The notes under the pieces were generated by a model. It worked only from the letters and a program-made list of their open reading frames with translations. It ran no database searches and had not been told where the DNA came from. DNA of 64,000 nucleotides from Brachionus manjavacas (Eukaryota > Rotifera > Eurotatoria > Ploima > Brachionidae), in the NCBI GenBank assembly GCA_019054805.1, contig JAHQIY010000022.1:744001-808000 (forward strand), read 5' to 3'. This document shows positions 42,437 to 54,000 of the stretch, in pieces. Numbering within the stretch: position 1 is the first letter of the stretch; every line of letters starts with the position of its first letter. A program made the translations under genes and the position numbers.

Positions 42437-44116
42437 TCAATTTATGTTCTGCACTGGCTTTGCCAAAAATTCATTATTGCCTCCATTATCTAATATAAGA
42501 GACAATTCAGTCTGGTGCTTCAAATGTGTATTTTGTTTGAACAGTTTATTTTTTGCTGGATTCTTTTTACTCTCTGAGCTAAAATTAATTGACACGTTTG
42601 AGCTCAATCTTTTTTTCCTGAACGAATCTACATATTTGGTATTATTCAAATAAATGGTAGATTTTGAAGAATCGATTTTTTTTTTACACCTCAAAATTGC
42701 AAATAATTGCGATCTAAACCGGCTACCAGATAGAAAAAATAAAAAAAAGTTCATTATGTAATTAAAATCTAGAAGTAAATGAGTTAGGCTAGAAAAAAAT
42801 TCATATTTGACAGAATTTAATATTTCTCTTCTAGAAGTGGTCAAAATAAAGAGATTTTCACTATAATATAAATAATCAATAAGCTTAAATTTTTCTGAAA
42901 AATATCTATGAAATAAAGTTCTTATAGCAAAAGGTAAATTACAAAAAACGAAACCAACAGATACTGCAACCAGCATTATCGATATATGCTGAGTGTTTCT
43001 TTTTGTTTTCAAATTACCATCTGATCTCCTTTCCTTTCTTTCGTCTTTGCTTGTGAAAAATCTTCGCTGACTGGCTCTAAATGACTTATCTAGCCATTTA
43101 TTTGCCAAATTTGGTTTTTTTTGGTCACCAATTTGAAAATTTTGAGTAGATGAGTTCTTTGAATTGTTTGATTTCTTTGAAGATTGACAATTCGCGTTTG
43201 TGCTAAACAGGACTTGTGAATTTTTTTTGGCTTTTGCAAGTGCCACTATTATCCAAGAATTGCAAGCACATAACAAAATAATGGGCAAAAACACTCTTAT
43301 GATATTGTTAATTAGTAACCAGTCACTTTTTTTCTTTGGCCATCTGGAATCACAGTCGTACGAAACTCTTTTGTGGGTTTCCTTTGAGCTAGAAAAATTT
43401 TTAAAAAAAGTTTCGTTTGAATTCAGATTATTTTGTTCGAGTTCTTCAAACCATTCGAATACAAAAACTCTTCTGTCGAACAAATTATAGCTTGAAATCA
43501 GTCCAGAAACGATTAAAATAGACAAAGAAGCAATTTTGGCTTTAAATCGAGTTAAAATCATTCCAACTTGAAGAGGCGCCAGAACACAAATCAACTTTTC
43601 AAAACTCATTGCAATCAGAATGTAAATAGAAGAAATGGCAGAGCATGATTCTGAAAAACTCAAAAATTTACATACAACAGAATTGATTGCCCACGGCTCT
43701 TGTCTCAGGCCATTTCTCACAACAACAATTTCATTCAAAAATTTACTCACTATTGTCAATGTATCAAATATACACAAGCACTTCATATAAAACGTGGTTG
43801 AGTTTTTGGAAAAACTTTTAAATCGATGAAATTTAGTCAAAACTATCAAAGACAAAATGTTAAATATGACTGCTGGACCGACTAGCACACTACTGCTGTT
43901 GTATCTTAACCAGTCTTGGGTTTTTTTATAAATGGAGTCTTGGATCAGCGAAATCATTATGTTCAAGCAGCAATAGCGAACTATCTTGGCTGTTTGATTG
44001 TCAAATACCTCAGGACACGTTTCATATGTTAAATAAAGCCCTTGTGGATATCTTGATCTTGGAAAAATATGACATGTCAAAGAATTGTTTATTGTTTCTA
44101 ACATAATTGAATGCAT
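42437..44116 (-). CDS. Rhodopsin-like G-protein-coupled receptor, 559 aa
   Basis: Intronless 559-codon frame with seven hydrophobic segments at about residues 75-95, 108-128, 145-170, 194-212, 267-293, 377-400 and 443-463. The N-terminal 70 residues are extracellular-like with N-glycosylation sites (NNS, NSS). Cys149 before TM3 and Cys255 in YDCD can form the usual disulphide. Class A marks are present but loose: Asn in TM1 (FNILSL), Asp in TM2 (FDTL), FEKLICVLAPLQ where DRY-x-x-V-x-x-P-L is expected, FCNLPF in TM6, and FNYIMNFFLFFLSG in place of NPxxY. A long Ser/Lys-rich third inner loop (300-375) precedes TM6. Overall it is most like invertebrate neuropeptide receptors; ligand unknown. A likely orphan with drifted motifs. 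Confidence 0.8.
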   Translation of the reverse strand: MHSIMLETINNSLTCHIFPRSRYPQGLYLTYETCPEVFDNQTAKIVRYCCLNIMISLIQDSIYKKTQDWLRYNSSSVLVGPAVIFNILSLIVLTKFHRFKSFSKNSTTFYMKCLCIFDTLTIVSKFLNEIVVVRNGLRQEPWAINSVVCKFLSFSESCSAISSIYILIAMSFEKLICVLAPLQVGMILTRFKAKIASLSILIVSGLISSYNLFDRRVFVFEWFEELEQNNLNSNETFFKNFSSSKETHKRVSYDCDSRWPKKKSDWLLINNIIRVFLPIILLCACNSWIIVALAKAKKNSQVLFSTNANCQSSKKSNNSKNSSTQNFQIGDQKKPNLANKWLDKSFRASQRRFFTSKDERKERRSDGNLKTKRNTQHISIMLVAVSVGFVFCNLPFAIRTLFHRYFSEKFKLIDYLYYSENLFILTTSRREILNSVKYEFFSSLTHLLLDFNYIMNFFLFFLSGSRFRSQLFAILRCKKKIDSSKSTIYLNNTKYVDSFRKKRLSSNVSINFSSESKKNPAKNKLFKQNTHLKHQTELSLILDNGGNNEFLAKPVQNIN

Positions 44117-47100
44117 TTTTTAAATTCAGTTTTTGGCATTCAAATGGAATTTATTTAAATAATAGAATTTCATTTCCGGAAAAAAATATGATAGAGAAAA
44201 TCTTCGAATGTGATATGATTCAATCTAAAAAAGGAAAATTTAGTAAATTTATACAAAATCTTAGATATTTGGCATCAATTATTTTCTTTTTTAATAATGC
44301 CTCTGAAAAAAAAACGATCATGAAAATTAATTTTCTCAAAATTTTAAATCAAACATTTAATGAATCATGATATCAAACATCTAGATAAACTATGTCTTTG
44401 TACAAAAATTAAAAAATCTGTTACGAAAACTCATTGAAAATTGTTGAATTAAATATTCGGAAAAACAACCAAAAGGACATTTTACAGCTTGATTAAATTT
44501 TGATATCTTTTAGAAAACCCAAATTCAATTAGACACGAACTAATGAAGAAAAAAAATAATTAATATAAGTAAACTAATTTATTCTAACAATTTGATTGAA
44601 ATAAATTTTTTAGTTAATTAGTTCTTTTTTTCTAAACATTTATATTTTTTAACTATGATGCTTAAAATATATTTTTTTCTGGTTTTCGAGTAATCTTGTA
44701 GAACAGAATAAATAATAATGATATAGATTTGAAAAAGTCGAAAAATTCCCTATTAATCCATTTTTCAGTCATAAAGTTATAAATTGTTGAATCACTTTTT
44801 AGATCAAAATTCAAAATTCAAATCAAAATTCTTACAAATTTGAACAATTAAATTAATCCTTTAATTATAAACTTTACCTTTTATATTCGCCAATTTATTT
44901 TCAACTCTTAATCAAATAAAAAATTTTAAATAAAAAAGAATGAATAAGGCTCAAATTCGAAGGCTTATGAATACATCAAAAATCAATAAATGAAATTTTG
45001 ATATTAATTTGAGACTTCTAGTTGAAAATCAAAACAAAACTGATTTTAAACAAAACTCAATTTTCAAGATTAAATGATTTTGGTAGCGTTTCAAAAGCTT
45101 TTACCCATTTCCGTTTCTACGCACTTTCTAAATTTTTATTTAAATTTTTAGCTAAATTGAAATTCGATATTTAATTGTTAAATTATAACTTTCTCAAAAA
45201 ACGATAGAATTAATATTGGTGAACACCAACTCTATCTCTAAACAATTTTCATTAATTAGTTAATTTCAATCTCTCATATTAATCAATTTTTTAAATATTT
45301 TTCTTGGTTTTCCAACCAAATAAAAGTCAACAATTTTTAATTTATTGACTATTGGATTAATAATTTATAAAAATTCAAACTTCATTGATAATTTTTGACA
45401 AAAAAAAATATATTTTCAGAAGATTTTCTAAATAATAAAATGATTTTACAGTTTTATCTTAATTCAGATGGTTTGAATGAGTATAAAAGTTAAATGTACT
45501 CCTTTTTTTTAATTAATTTTTTGCATAAATTCAATATTTACATAAGATTTCCTTAATTAGTTTTGTTGCTTATTCCTAATGCTTAAAGGCTTTTAAAAAT
45601 TATTTAATATTGAAAACAAAATTAGCAAATTTTTAATGAGAACATAAAAAATTTTAAATAATGCATTAAATTTTAGAAATTTATATATATTTTCAGCATT
45701 AAAAAGAAGCTCTTTAAATATTATAAAATAGTTTCGTCCTAAAATGTTTTTTGAGAAAAGTAAAAATTTGTGAAATTAAAAATTTTTTAAAATCTTGGTA
45801 GTGATAAAGATTGCTTTTGAAAATTTTAGTGGAAAAATTTTATAACAAGAAAAACTCAAATTGATTTTTAAAATCTGCAAAACATTTTTTTTTTAAAATC
45901 AATGGTAAAAAACAAAAACAGATTTATTAACAAGAATTTTGATTTTGATCCGGAAACTCATCAAAATGCATGTTATTTATTGATTAATCGCTAAAATGAA
46001 TCTTTTGGTTTGGATTATAAATATTATAAGTCCACACCTATCTCCTTCATATGTTTTTTGATATTTTTTTTTAGGAGATAAAGTTTTTTACAAAAAATTG
46101 AATTAATCTTGATTTAGAAAATTGTTTTCAATCTTCAGTCTTTTTAGTTTATTAATTTTGGATATGCCTTTGTTGGACAACAACGAATTCGATACAATTC
46201 ATTCAACATGTAGACTTTGGACAACATTTATCTCGGCATGTATAATATGGACAGGTAGCTTAAGTTTCGACATGTTTGATTTAGACTCAAAATAAATTTT
46301 TTTTTTATTATTAATTTTATTATTTATTAGATCTGAGCCTCATAGGCAAAAAAATTCAATACACAGTTAATTATGAAAATTATTTTTTTAAATTTAATTA
46401 TGAAAAAAATTATATTTTAAAGGTCAGATAATTAATTAGGTAAAATAAGGAAAAATGCAAAAATTTCAATATAATTCTTTTAATTTATAAAAATATCTAT
46501 TAAATTCTAAAAAATGCGATAATTTTGTAGTAAAAGATAAAGTTTTATCAGAAGAAAAATCAGAAAAAGCTTGTTTTTACTGCTCTACCAAATAAAAAAA
46601 AACTTGCCAAAAGACTATTAATTAAGCTAAGCAGATGTGGATGAAATTTTATTGAAGATTACATTCTATTATTTTCTAAGCAATTAAAAAGTAAAGAATA
46701 AATTTTTACTTTGAGAAATTGTATCTATGGATTTGAGTGCAAATAAAAAATTTCCACAATTTCTTAGCTAAATAAATTTTTCAAAAAATAAATATTTAAA
46801 TTAATTTTTACTTTTTTTTTAATGTCGAATTCATTTTTGTCGAAAACAGTCTCAAAACATTAATTTTAGAATTAAATTAGTAAATAATTATCAAAAATCT
46901 TTTTTAATAATTGATTTTTTTTATTTTAAGTTGATTTGAAATAAATCTGATTAAATAAGTAAAATTTTAGCTATTTTTGATAGATGTTTTTAGGATTTTT
47001 ATTTCCTGATTTTTCTAAATTTATATTCAAATTTTTTTTTGGCGAAGGTACGATTTTTAATGAATTTCGTGTCAATTCTCTGACGGATACATTTATTTGA

Positions 47101-47359
47101 AATATCGATATTGATTTGAGTTCTTTAAAGAAAATTTTTCTAAGCATTCAAACTAATGTTTAGAATATTTCTTAAAACAAAATATTGATCCTATAAGTTG
47201 AATTTTTCTTTTTAAATCTAAAATTAACAAATTTTAGCTAATTGAAAATAATTGATAAAAAAATAAAATAAAAAAATGCTTGATAATCATAAAATCAAAT
47301 TTTAATTAAATTTTATTTTCAAAAATATAAAAATTTTGCATTTTAAAAAGAGACAGAAA
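44117..47359. other. Long AT-rich intergenic stretch
   Basis: More than 3 kb between the GPCR and the 3' end of the RMDN-like gene. It has no frame beyond chance length and composition and no domain on either strand. Short pieces at about 46,150-46,270 are slightly GC-richer, with the near-repeat words ACATGTAGACTTTGGACA and GGCATGTATAATATGGACA. A possible poly-A signal (AATAAA, minus, 47,317-47,312) follows the RMDN stop by about 43 nt. Confidence 0.45.
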
Positions 47360-49326
47360 TTATTCATTTTTTATAATTAAATCAATTAATTCTTTTTCAT
47401 CCTTTTCTTCCTAAAATTTAAAATTTTTAAAATTTAATAAAAAAAAATTAATTTCCAGTTTTAAGATTTACTTCAATTGTTTGAGATTTCATTTTTGAGG
47501 CTTCGTTCATCAAATTCAATGCCTTTTCTTTTTCTTTTTTTTTTAGTAAGCACTAGATGGAAGAGTTAAAAATTTAGAATTTTATTTTTTGACCAGATTA
47601 CTTTAACCAGATACAAAAGATTACTCTTTTGTTTTTTCGGATTTAACTTTTCAGCATTTGAAAAATCATCAAGCGCATTGTCGATTGTAATTTCGGGCAT
47701 TTTGCCACAAAAGAGTTTTACAGCATATTTCTCTGGCCAACTTAAATTATACATCTAGAAAAAAATTTTCTTGAAATCCCAACTCTTTTTTTAATTGATT
47801 TAAATCTACTTTGTAAAACCAGCGACCACGAAGATAAAACAGCACCGAGTCATCCTGATTCATTTCAATTGCTGTATCAAGATGTTTCTTTAATCGTTTA
47901 AATATTAAAGAATAAAAGATTTTAGAATATTTTAAATTAGAGAAAGATTTACTTTAAATTCAAATCCATATTTTACTTTTTCACTTATGCTGCAAAATTC
48001 TGAAATTTTACCGATAAATATAGCATACCTTTAAAAGAATAAAAAGAATTAGCTAGACTATTTCTAAATTAAAAAATAATTCATCTTGGTATATTTATGA
48101 AAAAGAATGTTATAATTAATTTTCTATTTAAATAAAGTTTTACTCATTTTATTTGCTTTATTTTAAATAATATCAATCCATTAAAAATTTTCATGTAATA
48201 TTATTAATCAAAAACCCTTAATAACATTTAACCGAATTTCTAAAAAGCTAATTAGAAAATTAGCTTTAAATTAAATTAATTTTTAGGGCTTAATTTTATA
48301 GTAATTTTATTTTCTTGGTAAAAATCGGCTAATTTTTTTTTCTAAAACAATAAATTTATTACATGTCTGTTTATCTTTATCGAGCTAAAGCTTCTTTGGA
48401 TTAAAATAATTTAAAATTTAAAAAAATGAAAAACAAATAAAAATAGAAAATTTAAAAAAAGGAATCTACATTCTTAGCATTCCTTTTTCCTTTTGATTTA
48501 ACTTAAGATTTTTTACCGTTTTCAAAGTTGACAAATTAGCAATTTATTTTTTGAAAAAATTCATTATTAAAAAAAAAGTTAAGATCAAAAAGATTGAGAA
48601 TTATTTTATTTATTATTTTGAAATGATTGGGAATTATAATATTTTTATATTGATTGAATAATCTTTAATTGTTTTAAAGGCCTGAAAGTTGTTTATTTAA
48701 ATTCTTATAAAATCGCTTACCATTTATGTGCCAAATAACTTTCCGAATAAAACTCAATGCATCTTTTTGCAATATCAAAAGCACAAAATCGATATTTTCT
48801 TCTTAAATCAGCGTCATCTTCTTTTTCATCGAGGGCGTTTATTAACTTCAAAAACTCTATTGTTTCAATGAAATCTGCTTTCTTTGTTTAAAGATAAAAA
48901 ACAAAGCCAAACAAATAGTGAAAATTTTACTTTAGAAAAATACTTTTGATTAATTTCAAATTTTTCTTTCAAAATTTCATATTTTTGTTCTTTAAAATTA
49001 GTTTCTTTACGTTCCGGTGATGTTGAAGGAGTTGTGTAAGAACTTGAACTTGATCGACGACAAATCGGTCTGAATCTTTCCTTTGATTCTGCAGCAATTG
49101 ATTTGTTAAATTCTATGTTTTGTTGTGTTCTGCTTATCGATTCTAATTCAGCTGATAGCTTTTTTACATTTTGGTCCAATTTGAGTACGAATTTTTTCAA
49201 TTTCAAATATTTGTACACTATTAATATTGAGAATCCCAAAGACCCACTCCCGCAGACAAATAAGAATACCAATCGCCTTGAAATAATGAAGCTCGAATTT
49301 TTTATTATTAAATTCCCCATAAACAA
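47360..49326 (-). CDS. RMDN: RMDN/FAM82-family regulator of microtubule dynamics, 331 aa, seven exons
   Basis: I infer exons 49326-48931, 48881-48721, 48028-47953, 47887-47810, 47754-47602, 47552-47472 and 47410-47360; all GT-AG, all phases consistent, 332 codons with stop. Residues about 15-45 form a membrane anchor (LVFLFVCGSGSLGFSILIVY), then a coiled coil and a Ser-rich region (RRSSSSSYTTPSTSPERK). The C-terminal half has the family's TPR-like helices: ESYLAHKW, YAIFIGKISEF, KHLDTAIEM, LRGRWFYK, YNLSWPEKYAVKLF, ALDDFSNAEKLNPKK and SNLLYLVK. In vertebrates the membrane-anchored member (RMDN3/PTPIP51) tethers ER to mitochondria, while RMDN1 associates with microtubules; the anchor favours the RMDN3-like type. 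Which paralogue it is remains open. Residues MFM give two possible starts. Confidence 0.85.
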
Positions 49327-49329
49327 TTT

Positions 49330-51087
49330 AATTAAAATTATTAAATCGTTTAATTAATAAGTAAATATATTTAATAAATAAACCTATTTTATGCATTTTT
49401 TATTTTTTTTATGATATTGTACATTATTAAATCTATGAAATTATGTCTCTTCAGAATTTAAAATAAGTTTAAAATTTTGTCTGAATAAAAAGAAACTTTT
49501 TTATTAAAACCTAACTTAAATTTTTTTATCTAAAATAAAATCTATTCGTTTAAATAAAGTTGGACAATAATTAGAAGAAATATTTTAAAATTTTAAAACA
49601 ATTCAATCTATTGTCAATGGCGTTATAAAAATATAGTATGTTTCTTTAATATACTGGATCTATTATGTTATTTTTATGTACTTAATGTGTCCTTTTTTTA
49701 AATTTTAATTTCTTAATTCTTGAATTTAGTGAATATTTAAAAATCTTGTGACTAATCAAAACTTTTATGTACTTAATTTTATATTATTTTATTAAAAAAA
49801 GATTTTTTAATGTATTCTTTTTAGGCAATTTAGTGAATAAATTATTAATTTGTAATTAACCAAAACTTTTATCTACATTTTTGTTGGCTTTCTTTTTACA
49901 AAATAAAAAGTAAAAAGGGGACATATCAGGTACGTTAAGAAAAAATTCTATGGCTTCACCTAAACTTTTGTACAATTTTCTTCATTTTATTTTATCTAAT
50001 TTCAAAAGGTGTTTTTTTATTTATATTTTTTGAAAATTTTTAGGTAGATTGTATTTTTTTTTTTTTCCATTGAAAAGGATTGTCTCTTTTATTAAAATAT
50101 TACCATAATGGTTTTTAGACGCGTCATTGAGAATACCTCAATAATTTTAAGAAATTACATTAAGATTATATTGTATTTTATTTATTCATTTTTCTTTTAT
50201 CAAAAGTCAAAGAGACTCCTTAAAAAGCTGTATATGTATAAACAACGATTTTTTTCATGTTTTTCTTGGTCAAATGTTTAAAGTTAAACTTTTCAGCAAG
50301 TTCGTGTACAATCTTTCGTTGTTCCTTTGCCAAATTTAATTCAAAAAAGTCTGAGCTTAAAAGGTCTTGTATTTAATAAATCTTTCGTAATTCTCAATTA
50401 GCTTATTAAAACCTATTAAAACAAGCTTTACTTTTTTCGATCAATTAAATATTAAATTGGAAAATAAAAATAAGAAGGTTTAATTTTTTTGAATTTTAAA
50501 AACCGAACCTTAATTAAAAGTAAAACTAAAAAAAAAGAGTTTTATTATAATTAAATTAAACAAATAATATATTCCAAAAATATTTTGTCTTTATAAAATT
50601 TGGTCTACTCAAAATTATTCTTAAAAATTTTGAGTAGACCAAATTTTCCTTAGAAATAAATAAAAAAATTTAATTTCTGTTAAATTTATAGTAGATAATG
50701 TTCAAATGTACCGCAATGTTGATTTTGCAATTATCTTCTCTCATGCATTTTTAAAATATCTTCAAATAAAATTAAAAACTCTTTTCGATATTATTTCAAA
50801 TCATAGAATCCTTGTCAAGTGATTAAAGATTAATTTTTCAGTAGGAAATCAAAATAGCATTTAATTTACAAATCTTGAAATCTAATCTACTGAATTGCTG
50901 GTCAAATGCAAAATAGTCATTTTCTTGGAATACTTTCTACATATACAATTTCTTTGAATCATTTTCTATTAAAATTTTTTATTTTAAATTAAAATTCGCA
51001 AAAAAATTCAATAAATAAAACTATGAATTTTACAAAAAGTCAAAATTAAATTTTTTTTTCGAAAAATATAAATACATTTCAATCATT
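49330..51087. other. AT-rich intergenic stretch with a perfect 22-bp stem-loop
   Basis: About 1.75 kb between the start of the RMDN-like gene and the stop of ZFYVE26. Apart from the stem-loop at 50,595-50,647 I see no frame or repeat. It should contain the RMDN promoter and the ZFYVE26 3' UTR. Confidence 0.45.
50595..50647. repeat. Perfect inverted repeat, 22-bp arms and 9-nt loop
   Basis: The left arm at 50,595-50,616 contains TTTGGTCTACTCAAAATT. The right arm at 50,626-50,647 is its exact reverse complement. It lies about 440-490 nt past the ZFYVE26 stop, within reach of a 3' UTR. No poly-T run or coding frame is associated with it. Confidence 0.85.
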
Positions 51088-54000
51088 TTATTTTGCATTT
51101 TTTTCCAACCATTTAATGCAAATATCTTTAATTAAATTTTGACCAACTCTTTCGGCAACATTGGTTATATGCTTTACTATATCGACTCTTTCAAGTCTTA
51201 TTGCTATTAAATAGGCTGATTTCAATCTTCCATTCAGAATGAATGCGTTAATTTTGTTTTCATCACTCTTTATAAGTTGTATAAGACTCTCAATTTCTTT
51301 ACTATATTTTGAAATTTGTTGGTGTCTATTTAAAGCATTTGTTTCATTTGAAGTCTGATTTTGACAATTTTCGTTATTAATTGCTGCAAAAACTCGAATG
51401 CATGTTGAAATGCATTCATCAAACGTGAGGTTTTTATCCTCTTTGTAACCAGATTCATCAATGCATTTTAAAAGGTTGTTAATTTCTTTGAAGTTAAATT
51501 GTTTTGCTAGTTCTCTTGATATTTGAGTATAAACCAAAGTAGAACTAAGGTTGAAACACTTTTTTTTGAAGTTGTAAATATAAAGGCTAAAAAATTGGAG
51601 AATTTTTACTTGAATTATCCTTATGACAAAACCAAAGCCTTCTTGAACTGAATTACCTGCCATCAGAATTTGACAACATAAGGAAATTTTCGCATCATTA
51701 TTACTAAATAATGTCGATGGTTTTTCTTCATTCAATGTTTCTTTTTTATAGCTGCAGATAAATTTAGTAACTTCTATCTGCAAATTTATTGCATGTATAT
51801 AGCTTTATTCAAAAAAATGAAATTAGTGATTTAGAATGTCAGAAATGAGTTACCTGTCGATTTCTTGAGGAGACATTTGCTTTCGTAGATTGTTATCATT
51901 TTTCAGTTTCCATGACTGGTTTGGCAAGATGTTTTGCTTTTTAGCTAAAAATTCTAGATATTGTTCAAGATGTTTTCTGGCTTTATTCAGATAATGAAGA
52001 TTGTTGAATAAATCTGAGTAAGTTTTGGCGTTTTTTGTAAAAAAATAAATGCAACTCATGCAAGACCGAACAAAATCCTATTAATTTTAAAATAAAATAA
52101 AAACTTATCTATTTTAATTTCATTAAGCTTACTTTCATTTGAATTTGAAAATCGTATAGGGTATTAATGAATCCGTTTTTTTCTAAAAACTTTCCAATTG
52201 CCGAGTAATATGGATAAAGTCTGCTTTGAAATTTATCCATATTTAGCATTAGTTCGATCAATGAAAAAAATTCTCCGTTCCTCAAGCTAGTGATCAAAAT
52301 TGTTTCTACAAAGATATCAGCGTTGCATTTCTTAAAGAAATTCATTTGATAGTTAGAGAAAAAAATAAAATTCAAAAAATTTTTATTAATTTAAATTTTA
52401 AAAGTACCTTCTCTACAAGATATTCAATAGCATTTTTCAAAAAACCGTTTCGTTGAAGAAATGAAACAACCAAACTATGACTACCGTATGTTTCCAAGTA
52501 AAATATTGACTCTTCAAATTCTATATTATTCAAACTGTTAGTTCCAACAGGATACTAAACGATGAAAAACATATATTAACTTTATGTTTTCTACAGTGCT
52601 ATTACGATACTAAATTTACCTTTTTTTAAGCTAAATTTGTTAGATTAATGATATTTTACCATATTTCACGTAAACAAAAAAGCCGCATTTAGGGTAAAAT
52701 ATCTTTGTTAATGATTCAGGATACTTTTTGTTGAATTTGGTGAAAGGAAATATCAAATTTTTTACCAAAAAGACTTAAATTTATTTGACTTTGTTGATAA
52801 AAATTTATGTCAATTTTGAATTTATTATTTTAAGGTAAAAAATGATAAAAAAGGTAATATTTTCGAAAATTAAACTTAAAAAACAAAAAATAAAAAAAAC
52901 AAATGCCTCAGAGAGTTCAAATTTAGATGATGAAACTAAGTACGAGAATAAACATCTTGAATTGTTCATCGAACTTAACAATTACTCTTGCGAAATTAAG
53001 ATTAGATCACTTTAAAAACCAAGATCTTTCTAATCCAACCAGCTCTGAATGGGCGCAATTTGAAGTAATCAGAATATCAAGTAAGCATCCAAATAGTGTA
53101 TCTTGTTCTTTAGGTGGTTACAATAAGAACAAAAAAAAAGAGGAGTAAAATTGCATTTGACCAAGTTTTATTTATTATATATTTAAACAGAATTGAATTG
53201 ACATAGTTGCCGACGGTTATTTTACGTTAATTTCCGGAAAATTTCATTACTTAAATTGTTAAGGGGCCAAAAAATAGCGGATTTTTCGTGAAAAATAATT
53301 TATATTTTTGGGTTGTTAAGGTTGATTTAATGATCTAAAAATCACTTTCCTCTCTTCTATAATAAAAATAATATTATTAAATGTTAAAAATCTCAGTTTT
53401 AAATACTTTATAAATGTGTTACAGTTAATTCATTTTAATTAATAGTTATTCAAGCTGGTTCCTTGAATTTTTATCTTCATAAATCTAATATTAATGCAAG
53501 ATTTTGAAAAAGTTAATAACACGAAAAGTTTTCTGAAAATTTTATTCAAATTTACTCTTTTTCTTTTGAAAAAATTTTAATATGTGGCAATTTTTTGATT
53601 TTGAAGAAAAATTTTTTTTTAGTTTTCTTGCTTTGAAGAAGGCACAGGACCTTTTTACTTATTTCGTTATTTTACAATTGTGATTTTCCCGAAATTTAAA
53701 TAAACTAACAATTTTCTATCTAAATTTTGTAAATTTACGCAAAATTACCATCGACTATCATGTCAAATTAATGCTACATAATAAATCATTTGACTTGTAT
53801 CCTATTTAAAATGTATTTTTTTCGTTGATCAACAAAATAAAAAATTTTTCTTGACAAAAATTTTTAATAGATCACATAATACGTGTACAGTCAATTTTTT
53901 AGCTGATACACAAACCCAGCAAGATGACATTGATCACATAGTTTGAAATTGTCAACAAAAAACAATTAATTTTAAATTTAAAATATAAAACAAAAAGAAT

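Noticed and set aside
44107-44370. 87-codon plus-strand ORF upstream of the GPCR
   Set aside because: Phe/Lys/Asn/Ile-rich chance frame, overlapping the GPCR start on the other strand.
52927-53148. 73-codon plus-strand ORF in the ZFYVE26 intron
   Set aside because: No recognisable domain, no splice context, and the sequence before it is low-complexity. Could be a worn transposon piece but cannot be supported.
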